Origin: DASUPK01 sp963695675
Lineage (GTDB): Bacteria > Actinomycetota > Thermoleophilia > Solirubrobacterales > 70-9
Direction: 5' to 3'
DNA length: 64,000 bases
Assembly: GCA_963695675.1 (NCBI GenBank)
Contig: CAVOGY010000007.1
Span: forward strand, 930,001-994,000
Within the stretch, counting starts at the first letter, position 1. Every line of letters begins with the position of its first letter. Both the position numbers and the translations under genes were made by a program. A model generated the notes under the pieces. That model did not search any database. It was not told where the DNA came from and saw nothing but the letters and a program-made list of their open reading frames with translations. Positions 1 to 8,878 of this stretch are shown here, one piece after another.

Positions 1-636
1 GGCCAGGGCGAGCGCTGCCTCGCCGCGCCGGGCGAGCTCGCCGACGGTCGCGATCCCGCGGGCGCGAAGCCGCTCGGCGGTCGCCGGGCCCACCCCCCAG
101 AGGCTCTCGACCGGGAGCGGCTCCAGGAATCGCCGCTCATCGGCCGGAGCGATCAGCAGCAGACCGTCCGGCTTCGCGGCCCTGCTCGCCATCTTCGCCA
201 GCACCTTGGTGCGAGCCACCCCGACGGTCACGGCCAGGCCGACCTCCTCTCTCGCCCGTCGGCGAAGCTCCTCGGCGATCTTGCGCGGGGATCCGGAGAT
301 TGCCTCGAGCCCGCGCACGTCCAGGAAGGCCTCCTCCATCGAGAGTCCCTCGACCAGGGGCGCGGTCTGCTCGAAGAGGGCGAACAGCGCTTTGCTCGCC
401 TCGGTGTAGGCGGCGAAGCGAGGCTCGACCACCGCCGCATCCGGGCAGAGCCGGCGCGCCAATCGCCCGCCCATCCCACCCTGAACGCCGCGCGCGCGGG
501 CTTCGTAGCTCGCCGCCATCACCACCCCGCCGCCGACGATCGTCGGTCGCCCGCGCAGGCTCGGGTCGTCCCGCTGCTCCACCGACGCGAAGAAAGCGTC
601 GGCGTCGGCGTGCAGGATCGATGCCCCTCTGGACAC
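1..636 (-). CDS. dinB: DNA polymerase IV (Y-family, DinB), 3' end outside window
   Basis: Error-prone Y-family DNA polymerase used in translesion synthesis and SOS mutagenesis. The visible 212 residues begin ILHADADAFFASVEQ, the N-terminal catalytic block with the first metal-binding Asp, followed by GRPTIVGGG, YEARARGV, the MEEAFLD block with the second acidic metal site, and an AVTVGVARTKVLAKMAS helix-hairpin region. The gene runs off the left edge, so the little-finger domain is not seen. I chose GTG at 634-636 because it lies just before the conserved start (VSRGASILHAD) and directly abuts a LexA-type palindrome, leaving no room for a longer protein. Regulation by LexA is expected from that operator. 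Identity is clear from motif order; only the exact start is inferred. Confidence 0.93.
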   Translation of the reverse strand, partial: MSRGASILHADADAFFASVEQRDDPSLRGRPTIVGGGVVMAASYEARARGVQGGMGGRLARRLCPDAAVVEPRFAAYTEASKALFALFEQTAPLVEGLSMEEAFLDVRGLEAISGSPRKIAEELRRRAREEVGLAVTVGVARTKVLAKMASRAAKPDGLLLIAPADERRFLEPLPVESLWGVGPATAERLRARGIATVGELARRGEAALALA

Positions 637-648
637 GAACGTATGTTC
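637..648. promoter_or_regulatory. LexA (SOS) box of dinB
   Basis: Perfect palindromic GAAC-N4-GTTC (GAACATACGTTC on the minus strand, extended to CGAAC...GTTCG). It matches the Gram-positive/actinobacterial SOS box. It touches the first base of the dinB GTG codon, so LexA bound here would block transcription start or elongation of a leaderless or very short-leader transcript. Confidence 0.85.
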
Positions 649-661
649 GCATCCAATCGCA

Positions 662-849
662 GAGCGCGCAAAGGCGTTCTTCGGCGAGCTGCTCGGCTGG
701 CAGTACGACACCGACGAGCGGGGCTACGCCTCCATCAAGAACGCGGGAGGGCTCAATGGGGGCATGCGCGTGCAGACCGAGCCAAGCGGGGCACCCCACC
801 CGAGTGGCTCCCTTACTTCACGGTCGAGAAAGGCGAGACCGACCCGTGA
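662..849 (+). pseudogene. Remnant of a VOC (glyoxalase-like) protein
   Basis: Two short coding stretches in different frames match consecutive parts of a glyoxalase/bleomycin-resistance (VOC) protein. KAFFGELLGWQYD and GGLNGGM lie in the first frame, and TPPEWLPYFTVE in the next, with a +1 shift around 780-790. The N-terminal strand and the C-terminal half are missing and no start codon is present. It sits immediately upstream of dinB in divergent orientation and ends just before the convergent DUF899 gene. Most likely a decayed duplicate. Confidence 0.6.
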
Positions 850-862
850 AACACCAGGCGGT

Positions 863-1606
863 TCAGTCCGGGTACTCGTCCTTGCGCCAGGCGCGAGGCT
901 CCTCGGGCTGCTCCTTCGGCGTGCGGTCGAGGAGGAACGAGTGGTACGGGGCCACGAACGGGTCGGGCGCCATCACCTGGTAGGTCAGGTAGACGGTCCC
1001 GTTGTCCTTCGCAAAGCTGATGAAGCCCGGTCCCTCGCGCAGGCCGTCCTTGAGCTCCGCGCCGACCTGCTCCGACCACTCCTGCAGCCACTCGGGCGGG
1101 TCGTCGATCATCTCCTTCACACCGGGGATCTCACCCGACATCGCCTGCTCCTCGGTCATCGCGAGGCCGAAGTCGAAGGGAAAGTCGCTCTCGTAGGTCG
1201 AGGCCCACGGGAACTGCCAGCCCATCCGCTTCTTGTAGGCGAGCAGCTCGTCGATTGGCGCACGCGAGAAGCACATCATCGTCACGTCGCGCTTGTTCAG
1301 GTGGATCAGCGTGCCATCGAACTCGTCGCCGAGCATCGTGCAGCCGGGACAGGCGCCCTTCGTGTAGTCGGGCCCGTACATGATGTTGTAGGCGAGCAGC
1401 TGTGAGCGGCCGTCGAAGAGCTCGGCGAGGCTCTTCTTGCCGTCCTCGGTGTCGAACTCGTACTCCTTCTCGACCGGGACCCAGGGCAGCTCGCGCCGCT
1501 TCTCCTTGATCTCGGTGTTGCGTTCGGCCTGCTCGGCCTCGAGCTTCGCGAGCTCGTCCCGGGCCGCTTGCCATTCCTCGCGGGTGCCGATCGTGTGCTC
1601 AGACAT
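863..1606 (-). CDS. DUF899 family thioredoxin-fold protein
   Basis: A complete 247-residue DUF899 (thioredoxin-like/AhpC-TSA-related) protein. Hallmarks are an N-terminal coiled helix with many Glu/Lys (about residues 8-40), ELPWVPVEKEY, the core LLAYNIMYGPDY followed by a CPGC-type Cys pair near residue 90, and the family's WASTYESDFPFDFG block. The reaction of the family is not established; a redox or peroxiredoxin-like role is inferred from the fold and the Cys pair. A strong AGGAGG ribosome site sits 6-7 nt before the ATG. It is transcribed alone and convergently with the VOC remnant. Confidence 0.9.
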   Translation of the reverse strand: MSEHTIGTREEWQAARDELAKLEAEQAERNTEIKEKRRELPWVPVEKEYEFDTEDGKKSLAELFDGRSQLLAYNIMYGPDYTKGACPGCTMLGDEFDGTLIHLNKRDVTMMCFSRAPIDELLAYKKRMGWQFPWASTYESDFPFDFGLAMTEEQAMSGEIPGVKEMIDDPPEWLQEWSEQVGAELKDGLREGPGFISFAKDNGTVYLTYQVMAPDPFVAPYHSFLLDRTPKEQPEEPRAWRKDEYPD

Positions 1607-2137
1607 CTCATCGCCCTCCTTTTTTGAGCTCCGCCGCTCCCGGCGCGATCGAATCCACAGTCAGTCGGACGCTACCGGGGTCACGAAATTGAGACCGGCG
1701 GCAGCGCGGAAACTCATCGCGGGGGGCGGGAGAGCGAGACCATGCTCGTCGGGCTTCCCGGGGATCAGATAAACAAGTCGCTAACAACTCGATTTGGCGC
1801 CTCGCCCTACGCAGCGATCGCCACCGGCGTCGCCGCGAAAGTCATCGTGTCCCCCGCTATGTGCTTCCGGGGTCAGCTGTCGGGCTCACGCGGAAGAGAG
1901 TCGCGTTATGCCGCTGACCGGCAATTCGCCCCAGGATCGGGTCCCCCGGCCGCCAGGCTCGCCTGAACGAGACGGCGTTCAGCAAGGTCCTATGAAGCGC
2001 GCGAAGATAGCACCCGCGCACGGCACCCTCGGCCCGGTCCGGGCAGAGTGCGCCCCGGCGCCGCGGCGCTGTCGGCCAAGAAGCGCTCGATGTCGTCTGC
2101 GCAGTGCCCGTGCGCGGCCAGCGTCAGCAGGCCGCGC
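1607..2137. other. 531-bp gap without a clear gene
   Basis: No reading frame here has convincing family similarity. A short minus-strand stretch at about 1990-2130 (GERGLLTLAAHGHCADDIE) vaguely resembles the C-terminal helix-turn-helix of a LuxR-type regulator and may be a scrap. Confidence 0.4.
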
Positions 2138-3196
2138 TCACCTGACGGCGACCACTGTGGCCGTGGCGGCGCTGCGGCGAGCGGCATCGAGGACCTCGAG
2201 CCCGGTCACCGCCTCCCAGGGGTCGACCGGGGCCTGCGCGCCTTCCCGCAGGGCTCGCTCGAGCTCGCTGTAGAAGCGCGGCCAGTCACCCCTCTCGCTG
2301 GCGATGGCTTCGCTCCTCTCCTCGGTGATCAGCCGGCCCCACCGCTCGGGGGGTTCGATGCCCCACGCCTCGTCATCGCTCGGGCTGGCGCCCGATCGCA
2401 GCGCATCTTCCTGCCCGTCGACCTCGGTGACTATGTAGGCCGCGCGGTCGCCGAGCACGCGCAGGCGTGGCCCTGGCGTCGCCGCGAGCAGCGACGCCCA
2501 GAGGTGACTCCGTGCGCCTGAGCGGTGCTCCAGTGCCAGGAAGGCATCGTCGTCGGCGACGGCGCCTCGGCGACTTTCGAGCTCCGCATAGACTCGAACG
2601 ACCGCGCCAAAGAGGACGATCGCCTGGTCCACCAGGTGGCTGCCGAGGTCGAGCAGCACGCCGCCCCCCGCCTCAGGCGGGGAGACCTCGGTCCAGGGCT
2701 TGCGTCCGGTGAGAACCGGTTGCCAGCGTTCCAGCCTCGACTCGTAGCGGAGCACCTCGCCCAGCTTTCTCTCGTCCAGCAGGCGCCGCAGGGTCAGCTG
2801 ATCGGAGTCCCAGCGGCGATTCATGTAAGCCGTGATCAGGACTCCCTGTTCCTCCGCCTGCTCCACCAGCGAGCGGGCCTCGGCCGCGGTGGGGGCAAGC
2901 GGCTTGTCGACCACCACCGGCAGGCCCGCATCGAGGGCTCGGCGCGTCAATTCCACGTGGACGTCGTTGGGCGCCGCCACCACCACGAAGTCGTGCTCCG
3001 AGGCGCGCTCGAAGACCTCCGCCGGATCGGAGACCACCTGGGAATCCGGATGCGCCTGCCTCGCCTCGGCCTGCCGCTGCGGGTTGCCGGTCACCACGGT
3101 GCTCACGGCCAGGCCCGGTGTGGAGGCGATCAGGGGGGCGTGGAAGACCGACCCCGCAAGCCCATATCCGATCACCGCCCCTCGCAGGTCAGCCAT
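2138..3196 (-). CDS. Gfo/Idh/MocA family NAD(P)-dependent oxidoreductase
   Basis: 352 residues, normal length for the family. The N-terminal Rossmann fold opens AVIGYGLAGSVFHAP (GxGxxG), followed by the diagnostic VVDKPLAPTAAEA motif around residue 95. That motif supplies the EKP/DKP lysine that binds cofactor and substrate. The second half is the alpha/beta substrate domain, with GGGVLLDLGSHLVDQAI carrying the catalytic-region His. Such enzymes oxidise or reduce sugars, inositols or related polyols; the substrate cannot be read from sequence. Encoded alone; no operon partner within 100 bp. Confidence 0.92.
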   Translation of the reverse strand: MADLRGAVIGYGLAGSVFHAPLIASTPGLAVSTVVTGNPQRQAEARQAHPDSQVVSDPAEVFERASEHDFVVVAAPNDVHVELTRRALDAGLPVVVDKPLAPTAAEARSLVEQAEEQGVLITAYMNRRWDSDQLTLRRLLDERKLGEVLRYESRLERWQPVLTGRKPWTEVSPPEAGGGVLLDLGSHLVDQAIVLFGAVVRVYAELESRRGAVADDDAFLALEHRSGARSHLWASLLAATPGPRLRVLGDRAAYIVTEVDGQEDALRSGASPSDDEAWGIEPPERWGRLITEERSEAIASERGDWPRFYSELERALREGAQAPVDPWEAVTGLEVLDAARRSAATATVVAVR

Positions 3197-3335
3197 ACAT
3201 TCTGAGGCTAACGGCGGAGAACGCGCAAACGGGCCGCCCCCTCAGGAACCCGCACACCCGGCCGGCGGCATCGCTGTGCGACACCCGCCCACCCGGGAGC
3301 TCGAGGTGGCTTTGCGTGGAAAGCTCGTCCAGAGA

Positions 3336-3568
3336 TACTGCGCGGGCGATGTCGGAGGAGAACGTGGAGCATCGAGGTTGTCGACGTGCGTGACCTTGGA
3401 GACCTGATCGTCGCTGCCCTACGCGCTCTCGGTCACGGTGCGGGAAGCGACCTGCCCTTCGAGGACACGATCTGGCTCGCAAGCAGGTGGCGGCGCGGGA
3501 AGTGCGTCTGGTGGCGCATTTTCAACACGGCGGACGAGGCCCTCGAAGCCGCTGGGCTTCGGGAGTAG
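3336..3568 (+). pseudogene. SnoaL-like (NTF2-fold) gene with internal deletion
   Basis: A leaderless promoter hexamer TACTGC (3336-3341), 7 nt, then ATG (3349) and MSEENVE, the usual start of SnoaL-like proteins in this lineage. The frame breaks at about 3369. In the next frame IEVVDVRDLGDL continues through to ADEALEAAGLRE and a stop at 3568, which is the usual C-terminal half. The middle (about 50-60 residues) is gone and the two halves are out of frame, so the gene is dead. It is the most complete of several such scraps in this window. Confidence 0.65.
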
Positions 3569-3671
3569 GCCAATCATCAGACCCGTTTCCCTCGGCGCCC
3601 GCCAGCGATCACCCGGCGCTCTGCGAGATCCCGCTGCCGCCGTCGGACCCTCCCCCGATAGATTGAGCGCG

Positions 3672-3965
3672 GTGGCGCGATCGCGATCTCTCGAGCCCGA
3701 GGCGGCGTGGGGCGCGGTCGAGCTCGGCTTCGCGGAGATTCTCGATCTGAGGACCGAGATCGAGCGTCGTCGCTACGGAGCCCCGCCCGGGGCGAGACCG
3801 GTCTCGCTCGTAAGGCACGCGGCAAGTCCGGAGGGGCCCGGCACGATCTACCTCTGCCAACACGCGATCCGCTCGAAGGCGACCTTGCGCCGGGGGGCGG
3901 CCGAGGTCGCGGGCGGCTTCGCCGCCTGGAAGGAGGCTGGCCTTCCAGTCGAGGAGGTCGACTAG
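3672..3965 (+). CDS. Rhodanese-like domain protein
   Basis: A single rhodanese domain of about 97 residues. It contains AEILDLRTEIERRRYG, PGARPVSLVRH and the active-site loop CQHAIRSK, which fits the CxxxxRS persulfide-carrying loop. GGFAAWKEAGLPVE closes the fold, as is typical. The role is sulfur transfer or sulfide handling in the cytoplasm; the acceptor is unknown. GTG at 3672 is chosen because TAGATT at 3659-3664 is a good -10 hexamer 7 nt upstream, the spacing of a leaderless start; TTG at 3663 is an in-frame alternative. Confidence 0.8.
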   Translation: MARSRSLEPEAAWGAVELGFAEILDLRTEIERRRYGAPPGARPVSLVRHAASPEGPGTIYLCQHAIRSKATLRRGAAEVAGGFAAWKEAGLPVEEVD

Positions 3966-4079
3966 CGTGGGCTGCGGGATTAGGTCTCTTTCGGGCAGAC
4001 GCCGGGCTGTCTCCGACCGCTGCGCTAGGGTGCCGCGACGCCTGTACATGGGCGCAAACACTGAACAGGGAGGTTCTGC

Positions 4080-4220
4080 ATGGGTGGCATATCCCTCGGC
4101 GGCATCCTCGTCATCATCGGAATCGTGGTCGCGATCTTCTGGAGCCTCTTGCTCGGGGTGATCATCGCCCTGATCGGCCTCATCGCGTTCGGCGGTTTTG
4201 CGCGGGGCAGGTGGTACTGA
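4080..4220 (+). CDS. Small membrane protein, DUF6131-like
   Basis: A 46-residue protein, MGGISLGGILVIIGIVVAIF and onward, with two hydrophobic segments (about residues 5-20 and 22-38) and a short basic tail ending GRWY. Small actinobacterial membrane proteins of the DUF6131 type share this layout and the aromatic end. A GGGAGG ribosome site lies 6 nt before ATG, and a TAGGGT hexamer at about 4026 may be its promoter. Function unknown. Confidence 0.65.
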   Translation: MGGISLGGILVIIGIVVAIFWSLLLGVIIALIGLIAFGGFARGRWY

Positions 4221-4240
4221 CCGCCATCGGCCAGGCGTGA

Positions 4241-4268
4241 GCCTCGAAGCCGCCGGCTGCGGGAGTAG
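4241..4268 (+). pseudogene. C-terminal scrap of a SnoaL-like gene (LEAAG-LRE)
   Basis: The sequence encoding LEAAG, then CGSR through loss of one base, is nearly identical to the intact ends at 3541-3568 and 25253-25280, which read EAAGLRE. No upstream coding sequence remains. Confidence 0.4.
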
Positions 4269-4271
4269 GAA

Positions 4272-4447
4272 CTAAGCGCCGCTCATCCCACTGAGCGGCG
4301 CCGCGAGGGGCTCGCCAAGCCCCCGCAACTGCTGCTCGATCATCTGGTCGGTGGGCAGGTCGGGCTTGAAGAACGCTCCGACCTTCGGCAAGAGCGCCGG
4401 GTTCGGATGGAGCGGATCGAAGTCCTTGAACGGAAAGGGCCCTCTTG
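4272..4447 (-). pseudogene. C-terminal fragment of an unrecognised protein
   Basis: About 55 codons in a clean frame read FKDFDPLHPNPALLPKVG and on to GLGEPLAAPLSGMSGA and a stop. Amino-acid composition is that of a real protein, but there is no start, and the upstream side ends exactly at a palindromic repeat (4448-4467). I do not recognise the family. The stop-proximal codons overlap a 10-bp hairpin (4276-4301), which may act as a terminator. Confidence 0.4.
4276..4301. terminator. 10-bp inverted repeat, terminator-like
   Basis: Arms GCGCCGCTCA and TGAGCGGCGC around a 6-nt loop. No T-run follows on either strand, so Rho-independent termination is only possible, not certain. Confidence 0.4.
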
Positions 4448-4467
4448 CCGCTCTGGACGACAAGCGG
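4448..4467. repeat. Palindromic repeat, type A (GGACGA loop variant)
   Basis: Arms CCGCT/AGCGG around a TGGACGAC-like loop; close to the copies at 25289-25310 and 32187-32207. Confidence 0.55.
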
Positions 4468-4468
4468 G

Positions 4469-4950
4469 GCACTGCGCTGCGCAGTCAGCCGTCGTTGCTG
4501 GTCAGGCGCGGTTTGCTTTCGAGCCGAGCTTCGGAATGCCGCGAGCCAAGGTACGCACCCGGGCTGTGGACGATCCGATCGCGCCGGCGAGGGCCCCAAG
4601 CCGGGATGGACTCATCGACTTGGCGCTTCGTTCTGATGCGCGAGTGCCTACGACCATCCGATGGAGCTCGGCTTGCCGGGCTAGCTCGGCTGCATGGATC
4701 TCCGTGCGTCGGCTGTGCAACCTGGGATCCATCTTCTTCTCCCCTCGTTCGCACTCCCCCTATATGGCCACCCTACGGCTCGCAGGCAGCCCGCGCATCA
4801 GTAAAAACACCGGAATTTGAACCGGCCAGTAGCGGCGGCGGGATCGAACCCGTTCGGTACGACGGCTGCCCGGTCGATCATCGCTTTTGCGTAGGAGGTG
4901 ATCCTGGCGGCGCCCGATTTGGCGCTGCGCTCGATAGATTCGAGCGCGAT
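4469..4950. other. Gap of about 480 bp without a gene
   Basis: Frames here are open only because of GC content. Two T-arm-like stretches (about 4808-4830 and 4845-4870, minus strand) resemble tRNA TPsiC arms, but no cloverleaf can be folded. Confidence 0.4.
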
Positions 4951-6994
4951 GTGATCGTCGCGCCGATCCGATCAGGGAGACCCACTGCCTCCGGATGGGC
5001 ACTGGTCCTGGCGCTCGTGTACTTCGCCTCGGCGAAGCTCGGGCTGGGGCTCGCCTTTTCCACCGCGAGCGTGACGGCGGTCTGGCCGCCGACTGGAATC
5101 GCCCTCGCCGCCCTAGTGCTCTGGGGGCGGGGTCTGTGGCCGGGCGTGTTGTTGGGCGCCTTTCTCGCCAACGTCACCACCGATGTGCCGGTCTACACGG
5201 CCGCGGGAATCGCTGTCGGGAACACCCTGGAAGCGCTGGTCGGGGCGTCGCTACTCGATCGCTTCGGCTTTCGCCCCGCGCTGCCACGGCTGCGCGACAT
5301 CTTCGCGCTCGTCGTGCTGGCGGCGTTTCTCAGCACCGCGGTCAGCGCCACGATCGGCGTCGCCAGCCTCAGCGTCGGGGACTCGCTCTCCGATGGGGCG
5401 CTCTCGGCGTGGCGCGTGTGGTGGCTGGGCGACATGGGAGGCGACCTGCTGGTGGCGTCCCTGATCTTCGTGCTCGTCACCCACTGGCCCTATCGCGACC
5501 TGCCGGGAAGCGCCGCCGAGGCGCTCGTCCTCTTAGTGGCCCTCCTCGGCATCGGGGTGCTGGTCTTCACCCGTGATGTTCCCGCCGCCTACCTGACGTT
5601 TCCGATCATCGTCTGGGCGGGGCTTCGGTTCCTGCAGCCGGGCGCGAGTGTCGCCGCGGTAGTCCTCGCCGCCGTCGCGGTGACCTTCACTGCCAACGAG
5701 TCGGGCCCATTCGTCCGCTCCTCGCAGGACGACAGCCTCCTCCTCGCTCAGAGCTTTTCGGCGATCGTGGGGCTAACGGGCCTGATTCTGGCGACCATCA
5801 CCTCTCAGCGCAGGTCGGCCGAACGCCGGGCGCAGCACCTCGCGCACGATCTGCAGGCGGAGCTGCTGCCTCCTCAGCTTCCCGAGATCCCCCAGTTCGA
5901 GGCGGCCGGCTGGTATCGGGCCGGCATGCAGGGACAGTTGGCCGGCGGCGATTTCTACGACGTCTTCAGAGGCGAGCCCCGGCCGCTGGGTGGCAGTGAT
6001 CGGGGACGTCTGTGGCAAGGGGCCCGAAGCGGCCTCCTTGACCGCACTTGCCCGCTACACGCTGCGGGCCGTCGGCCGCCAGGCGACCGGTCCCAGCGAC
6101 GCGCTACGAGCGCTCAACGAAGCCATCCTCGAGCAGCGATCCGATCAGCGCTTCATGACTGCGGTCCTGGTGCAGCTCGATGTTGCGGGCCACGACCACG
6201 GCGTGGCCCTGAGCAACGGCGGGCATCCGCCTCCACTTCTGGTCCGAGCCCGGGGGGAGGTCGAGGAGGTGGTGGGGGAAGCGGGGATGCTGCTCGGGAT
6301 CTACTCCGACCCCGAGCTGGTCGATCAGCGCCTGGAGCTGCTGCCCGGGGATGCGCTCGTCCTCTTCACCGATGGGCTCGCAGAACGGCGCGACCCTCAC
6401 GACGATGCCGCCGCCCGGATCAGAGAGCTGCTGCGAGCCAGCGCCGGCGCCAGCGCAAGCGAGACGGCGGCCCGCCTTGGCCAGCTGGCTCTGAACGATG
6501 GCGTGAAGCCTGCCGACGATGTGGCGGTGGTCGTCCTGCGCCGGCTCCACGCGCGGGAACCCAACGGCGCAGCCACAGCGCGAGCGCCGAGCGAATCCAT
6601 AGCGGTCGAGTTGGAGCCCGGTCCGGGGTGCCCGGCCGATGCCCGGGCTGCGCTCTCGCCGCTCGTGGGTGCGCTCGCGACCCAGGTCTACTCGGACATG
6701 CGCCTGCTGGTGAGCGAGCTCGTCACGAACAGCGTTCGTCACGCCCGGCTTCTCCCGGGTGACCGGATTCGGCTTCAGGTCGAGCTCTCAGATCGCGTGT
6801 TTCGCGTCGAGGTAAGCGATCCGGGGGAGGGGTTCGGGCCCAGTATCTCCGAGCCGGCCGCCAGGGGGCCGGGCGGATGGGGGCTCTTCTTGACGGAGCA
6901 ACTCGCAGATCGCTGGGGGGTCGATCGCGACGGAGGGTGGACCACTGTATGGCTGGAGAGGGACTTCGATCCGCTTGGCCCCAACCCCGGCTGA
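4951..6994 (+). pseudogene. MASE1-SpoIIE phosphatase-HATPase regulator, frameshifted
   Basis: A membrane signalling protein for partner switching. Residues 1 to about 290 form a MASE1 sensor with about eight membrane helices (LGLAFSTASVTAVWPPTGIA, WRVWWLGDMGGDLLV). Then comes a PP2C/SpoIIE phosphatase (QLAGGDFYDVF, VIGDVCGKGPEAA, LSNGGHPPP, LFTDGLAE, DDVAVVVLR). The end is an RsbW/SpoIIAB-like ATPase (LLVSELVTNSVRHA, VEVSDPGEGF, GGWGLFLTEQLADRWG). It would dephosphorylate, and perhaps phosphorylate, an STAS antagonist. One candidate is encoded convergently 8 bp downstream. An extra A at 5968 breaks the frame inside the phosphatase; removing it restores one continuous protein of about 680 residues. 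Sequence error or real inactivation cannot be separated here. GTG 4951 is the most likely start; no ribosome site is obvious. Confidence 0.85.
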
Positions 6995-7001
6995 GGGCCG
7001 C

Positions 7002-7358
7002 CTAGCCCGCGGGAGGCTCGTCGACGAGCTCGATTCGCTGCGCGACCCCCGTCATCTCCAACACCTCATTGACCCGGTCCGGGCCCCTGACCACGATGAA
7101 GCGATTCCCTTCGGCACGCACGCGCTGGTCAGCCATGATCAGCGCGCGCAGGCCCGACGAGTCGATGAAGGAGAGTCCCCGCAGGTCGAGTACGAACGTG
7201 GCGACCTCGGGAGTCTGGTCCGCCGTCAGCAGCCGCTCGAATCGATCGACCCCTGCCAGGTCGAGTTCGCCCGTCAGGCGCAATAGCCGCACGCTTCCGC
7301 TCTCGGAAACGGCGATCTCGAGCATCTCCGTGGCGTCCCGGCGTTCCGTAGGCGTCAC
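7002..7358 (-). CDS. STAS-domain anti-sigma factor antagonist
   Basis: 118 residues, SpoIIAA/RsbV type. It reads LRLTGELDLAGVDRFERLL, then FVLDLRGLSFIDSSGLRALI with the phosphorylatable Ser of the DSSGL motif, then RFIVVRGPDRVNEVLEMTG. The unphosphorylated form would bind an anti-sigma kinase and free a sigma factor. The gene lies tail to tail, 8 bp from the SpoIIE-type phosphatase, so the two may act on each other. ATG at 7323-7325 (MLEIAV) is a possible later start. Confidence 0.88.
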   Translation of the reverse strand: MTPTERRDATEMLEIAVSESGSVRLLRLTGELDLAGVDRFERLLTADQTPEVATFVLDLRGLSFIDSSGLRALIMADQRVRAEGNRFIVVRGPDRVNEVLEMTGVAQRIELVDEPPAG

Positions 7359-7455
7359 CCTATAGCGGGACGGGCCAGCGCCGCACCGAGGCAGAAGTGA
7401 CGGCCGCCCGCGGCCGAGGACTGGTGTTCGGGTTTGAGCCTGACCACAACTTGTC

Positions 7456-8355
7456 TAGGCTCGTCCCGAATGGGCGAGTGGCCGGAGATCACAGAGCCAC
7501 TGCTCCGCGAGCGACAGGGAATGTCGGATGAGGAGTTCCTCGAGTTCCTGGCCGGGCTGCTCGAAGCGATCGGTACGCGAGAGCTGGAGGACGGGCACTA
7601 CGAGCGGGCGATCGGCTACCCGTGGGAGCGTCCGCCAGGTTCGTGCCTTGTCACCGACGAGGGCGTCAATGATCTGGGCGACATCGATGCCAGCCGGCGG
7701 ATCGAGCTAGTCAGTGATTATGTGGACGAGTGCCGCCGACCGGCTCCCGCTTCTGGCGTACGGGGCCAACGGCTCGCCGGAGCGGCTCGCCCTGAAGCTC
7801 GCCCACCTTCCGGATGGGCATCGCGAGGCACTGATCCTCGCCGGGAATCTCGAGGACTTCGACGTGGGAGCGGCGGCGCAGCCACCTCTGTTCAGCTCGA
7901 TGCCGGCGACTTTGATCCCGAGCCCCGGCACTACGGTCAGGGTCGCGGTGCTCTTCCTGACCCCGATCCAGTTCACGGCCCTGTGGTGGACCGAGCTCAG
8001 CTACAAGCTCGGGGCCTTAACGGACGTCACAGTGTCGACAGAGATCACGGAGGAGCCGATCAAACGCGTGCTCCTCTTCATATCGCGCTGGGGTGCCTTC
8101 TGCGTCGACGGCGCTCCAGTCGCGATGGCCGCAATCGCCGCCAGGAACCGCCACTCAACCGCGCTGACGCAAACCGAGATCCTCAACGCCGCCGCCCGCA
8201 TGTCCATGGGCACGGGTTTTACCGCGCGCGACCTGATTAAGGGCGCGTTCGAGAACCCCGCCGCCTTCATGACCGACCGATACGCGAGCTTCCGGGCCGC
8301 ATCGGTTCCGTTCGAGTCCGAGCACTGGGAGGAGATGCCGGTCGGAGCGGGGTGA
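7456..8355 (+). pseudogene. Conserved hypothetical protein, frameshifted
   Basis: A TAGGCT hexamer (7456-7461) lies 8 nt before ATG 7470, a leaderless arrangement. The first frame gives MGEWPEITEPLLRERQGMSD and on to LVSDYVDE. An extra T at 7731 shifts to a second frame reading ADRLPLLAYGANGSPERLAL and continuing to EHWEEMPVGAG. Together they would make about 294 residues. The LAYGANGSPERL stretch recalls the start of gamma-glutamylcyclotransferase-like folds, but this is weak. Composition in both parts is that of real coding sequence. Function unknown. Confidence 0.6.
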
Positions 8356-8457
8356 TACGCGCAGTTCAAGTACCTCGCCTGGTACCTCGAACGGTCGACA
8401 GCGTGGGCCCCCGACCGCGGTCCGGTCGCCATCCGTGCGCGCATCTGAAGCGCCGGA

Positions 8458-8503
8458 TAGGGTACGAGCGCGTACTTCACCGACGAATGAGGGAGGAAGA
8501 GAG
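8458..8503 (+). promoter_or_regulatory. Promoter and ribosome site of the DUF805 gene
   Basis: TAGGGT at 8458-8463 fits a -10 box about 40 nt upstream. GGGAGG at 8491-8496 is 7 nt before ATG 8504. Confidence 0.45.
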
Positions 8504-8878
8504 ATGACCTTTGGCGAAGCCATACGGTCTGGATTCGACCACTACGTCAAGTTCGATGGTCGGGCCTCGCGACCCGCATTCTGGTGGTGGGTCCTGTTCG
8601 TGTTGCTGGTCGATATTGCAGCGAATCTCATCGACCTGGCGATCGGAGCGCCTATCTTCAGCGCAATTGCGGGACTGGGGCTCTTGCTTCCCAACCTTTC
8701 GGTGGCCATCCGCAGGCTTCACGACACGAACCGTTCCGGTTGGTGGATCCTGATCGGCCTGATCCCGTTGATCGGGTGGATCGTGCTGCTGGTCTTCTAC
8801 CTGCAGCAGGGCGATGCCGGGGAGAACCGTTTCGGGCCTCCGCCAGTAACGGTCACAGCTCCGGCAACGACCGGCTGA
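8504..8878 (+). CDS. DUF805 family inner-membrane protein
   Basis: 124 residues, typical DUF805. It opens MTFGEAIRSGFDHYVKFDGRA, with an aromatic FWWWVLF first membrane helix. A second helix follows, then the family signature VAIRRLHDTNRSGWWIL, then helix LIPLIGWIVLLVFYLQQGD. The C-terminus is cytoplasmic and Pro/Thr rich. The family has no established biochemical role. Encoded alone. Confidence 0.9.
   Translation: MTFGEAIRSGFDHYVKFDGRASRPAFWWWVLFVLLVDIAANLIDLAIGAPIFSAIAGLGLLLPNLSVAIRRLHDTNRSGWWILIGLIPLIGWIVLLVFYLQQGDAGENRFGPPPVTVTAPATTG

Noticed and set aside
1990..2137. LuxR-type helix-turn-helix scrap
   Set aside because: Similarity is limited to about 20 residues without the recognition helix; not enough for a feature.
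4276..4301. Certain Rho-independent terminator
   Set aside because: The hairpin is good, but no T-run follows on either strand, so it is reported only as terminator-like.
4800..4875. T-arm-like sequences suggesting a tRNA gene
   Set aside because: GGGTTCGATCCC and GGTTCAAATTCC resemble TPsiC arms on the minus strand, but no acceptor, D or anticodon arm can be paired around them.
4351..4950. Upstream extension of the SpoIIE-type gene by 200 codons
   Set aside because: Composition before GTG 4951 is not protein-like and it runs through a palindromic repeat and a gene fragment on the other strand.
5960..5975. Programmed ribosomal frameshift in the SpoIIE-type gene
   Set aside because: No slippery heptamer or stimulatory structure is seen; a simple one-base insertion explains the break.
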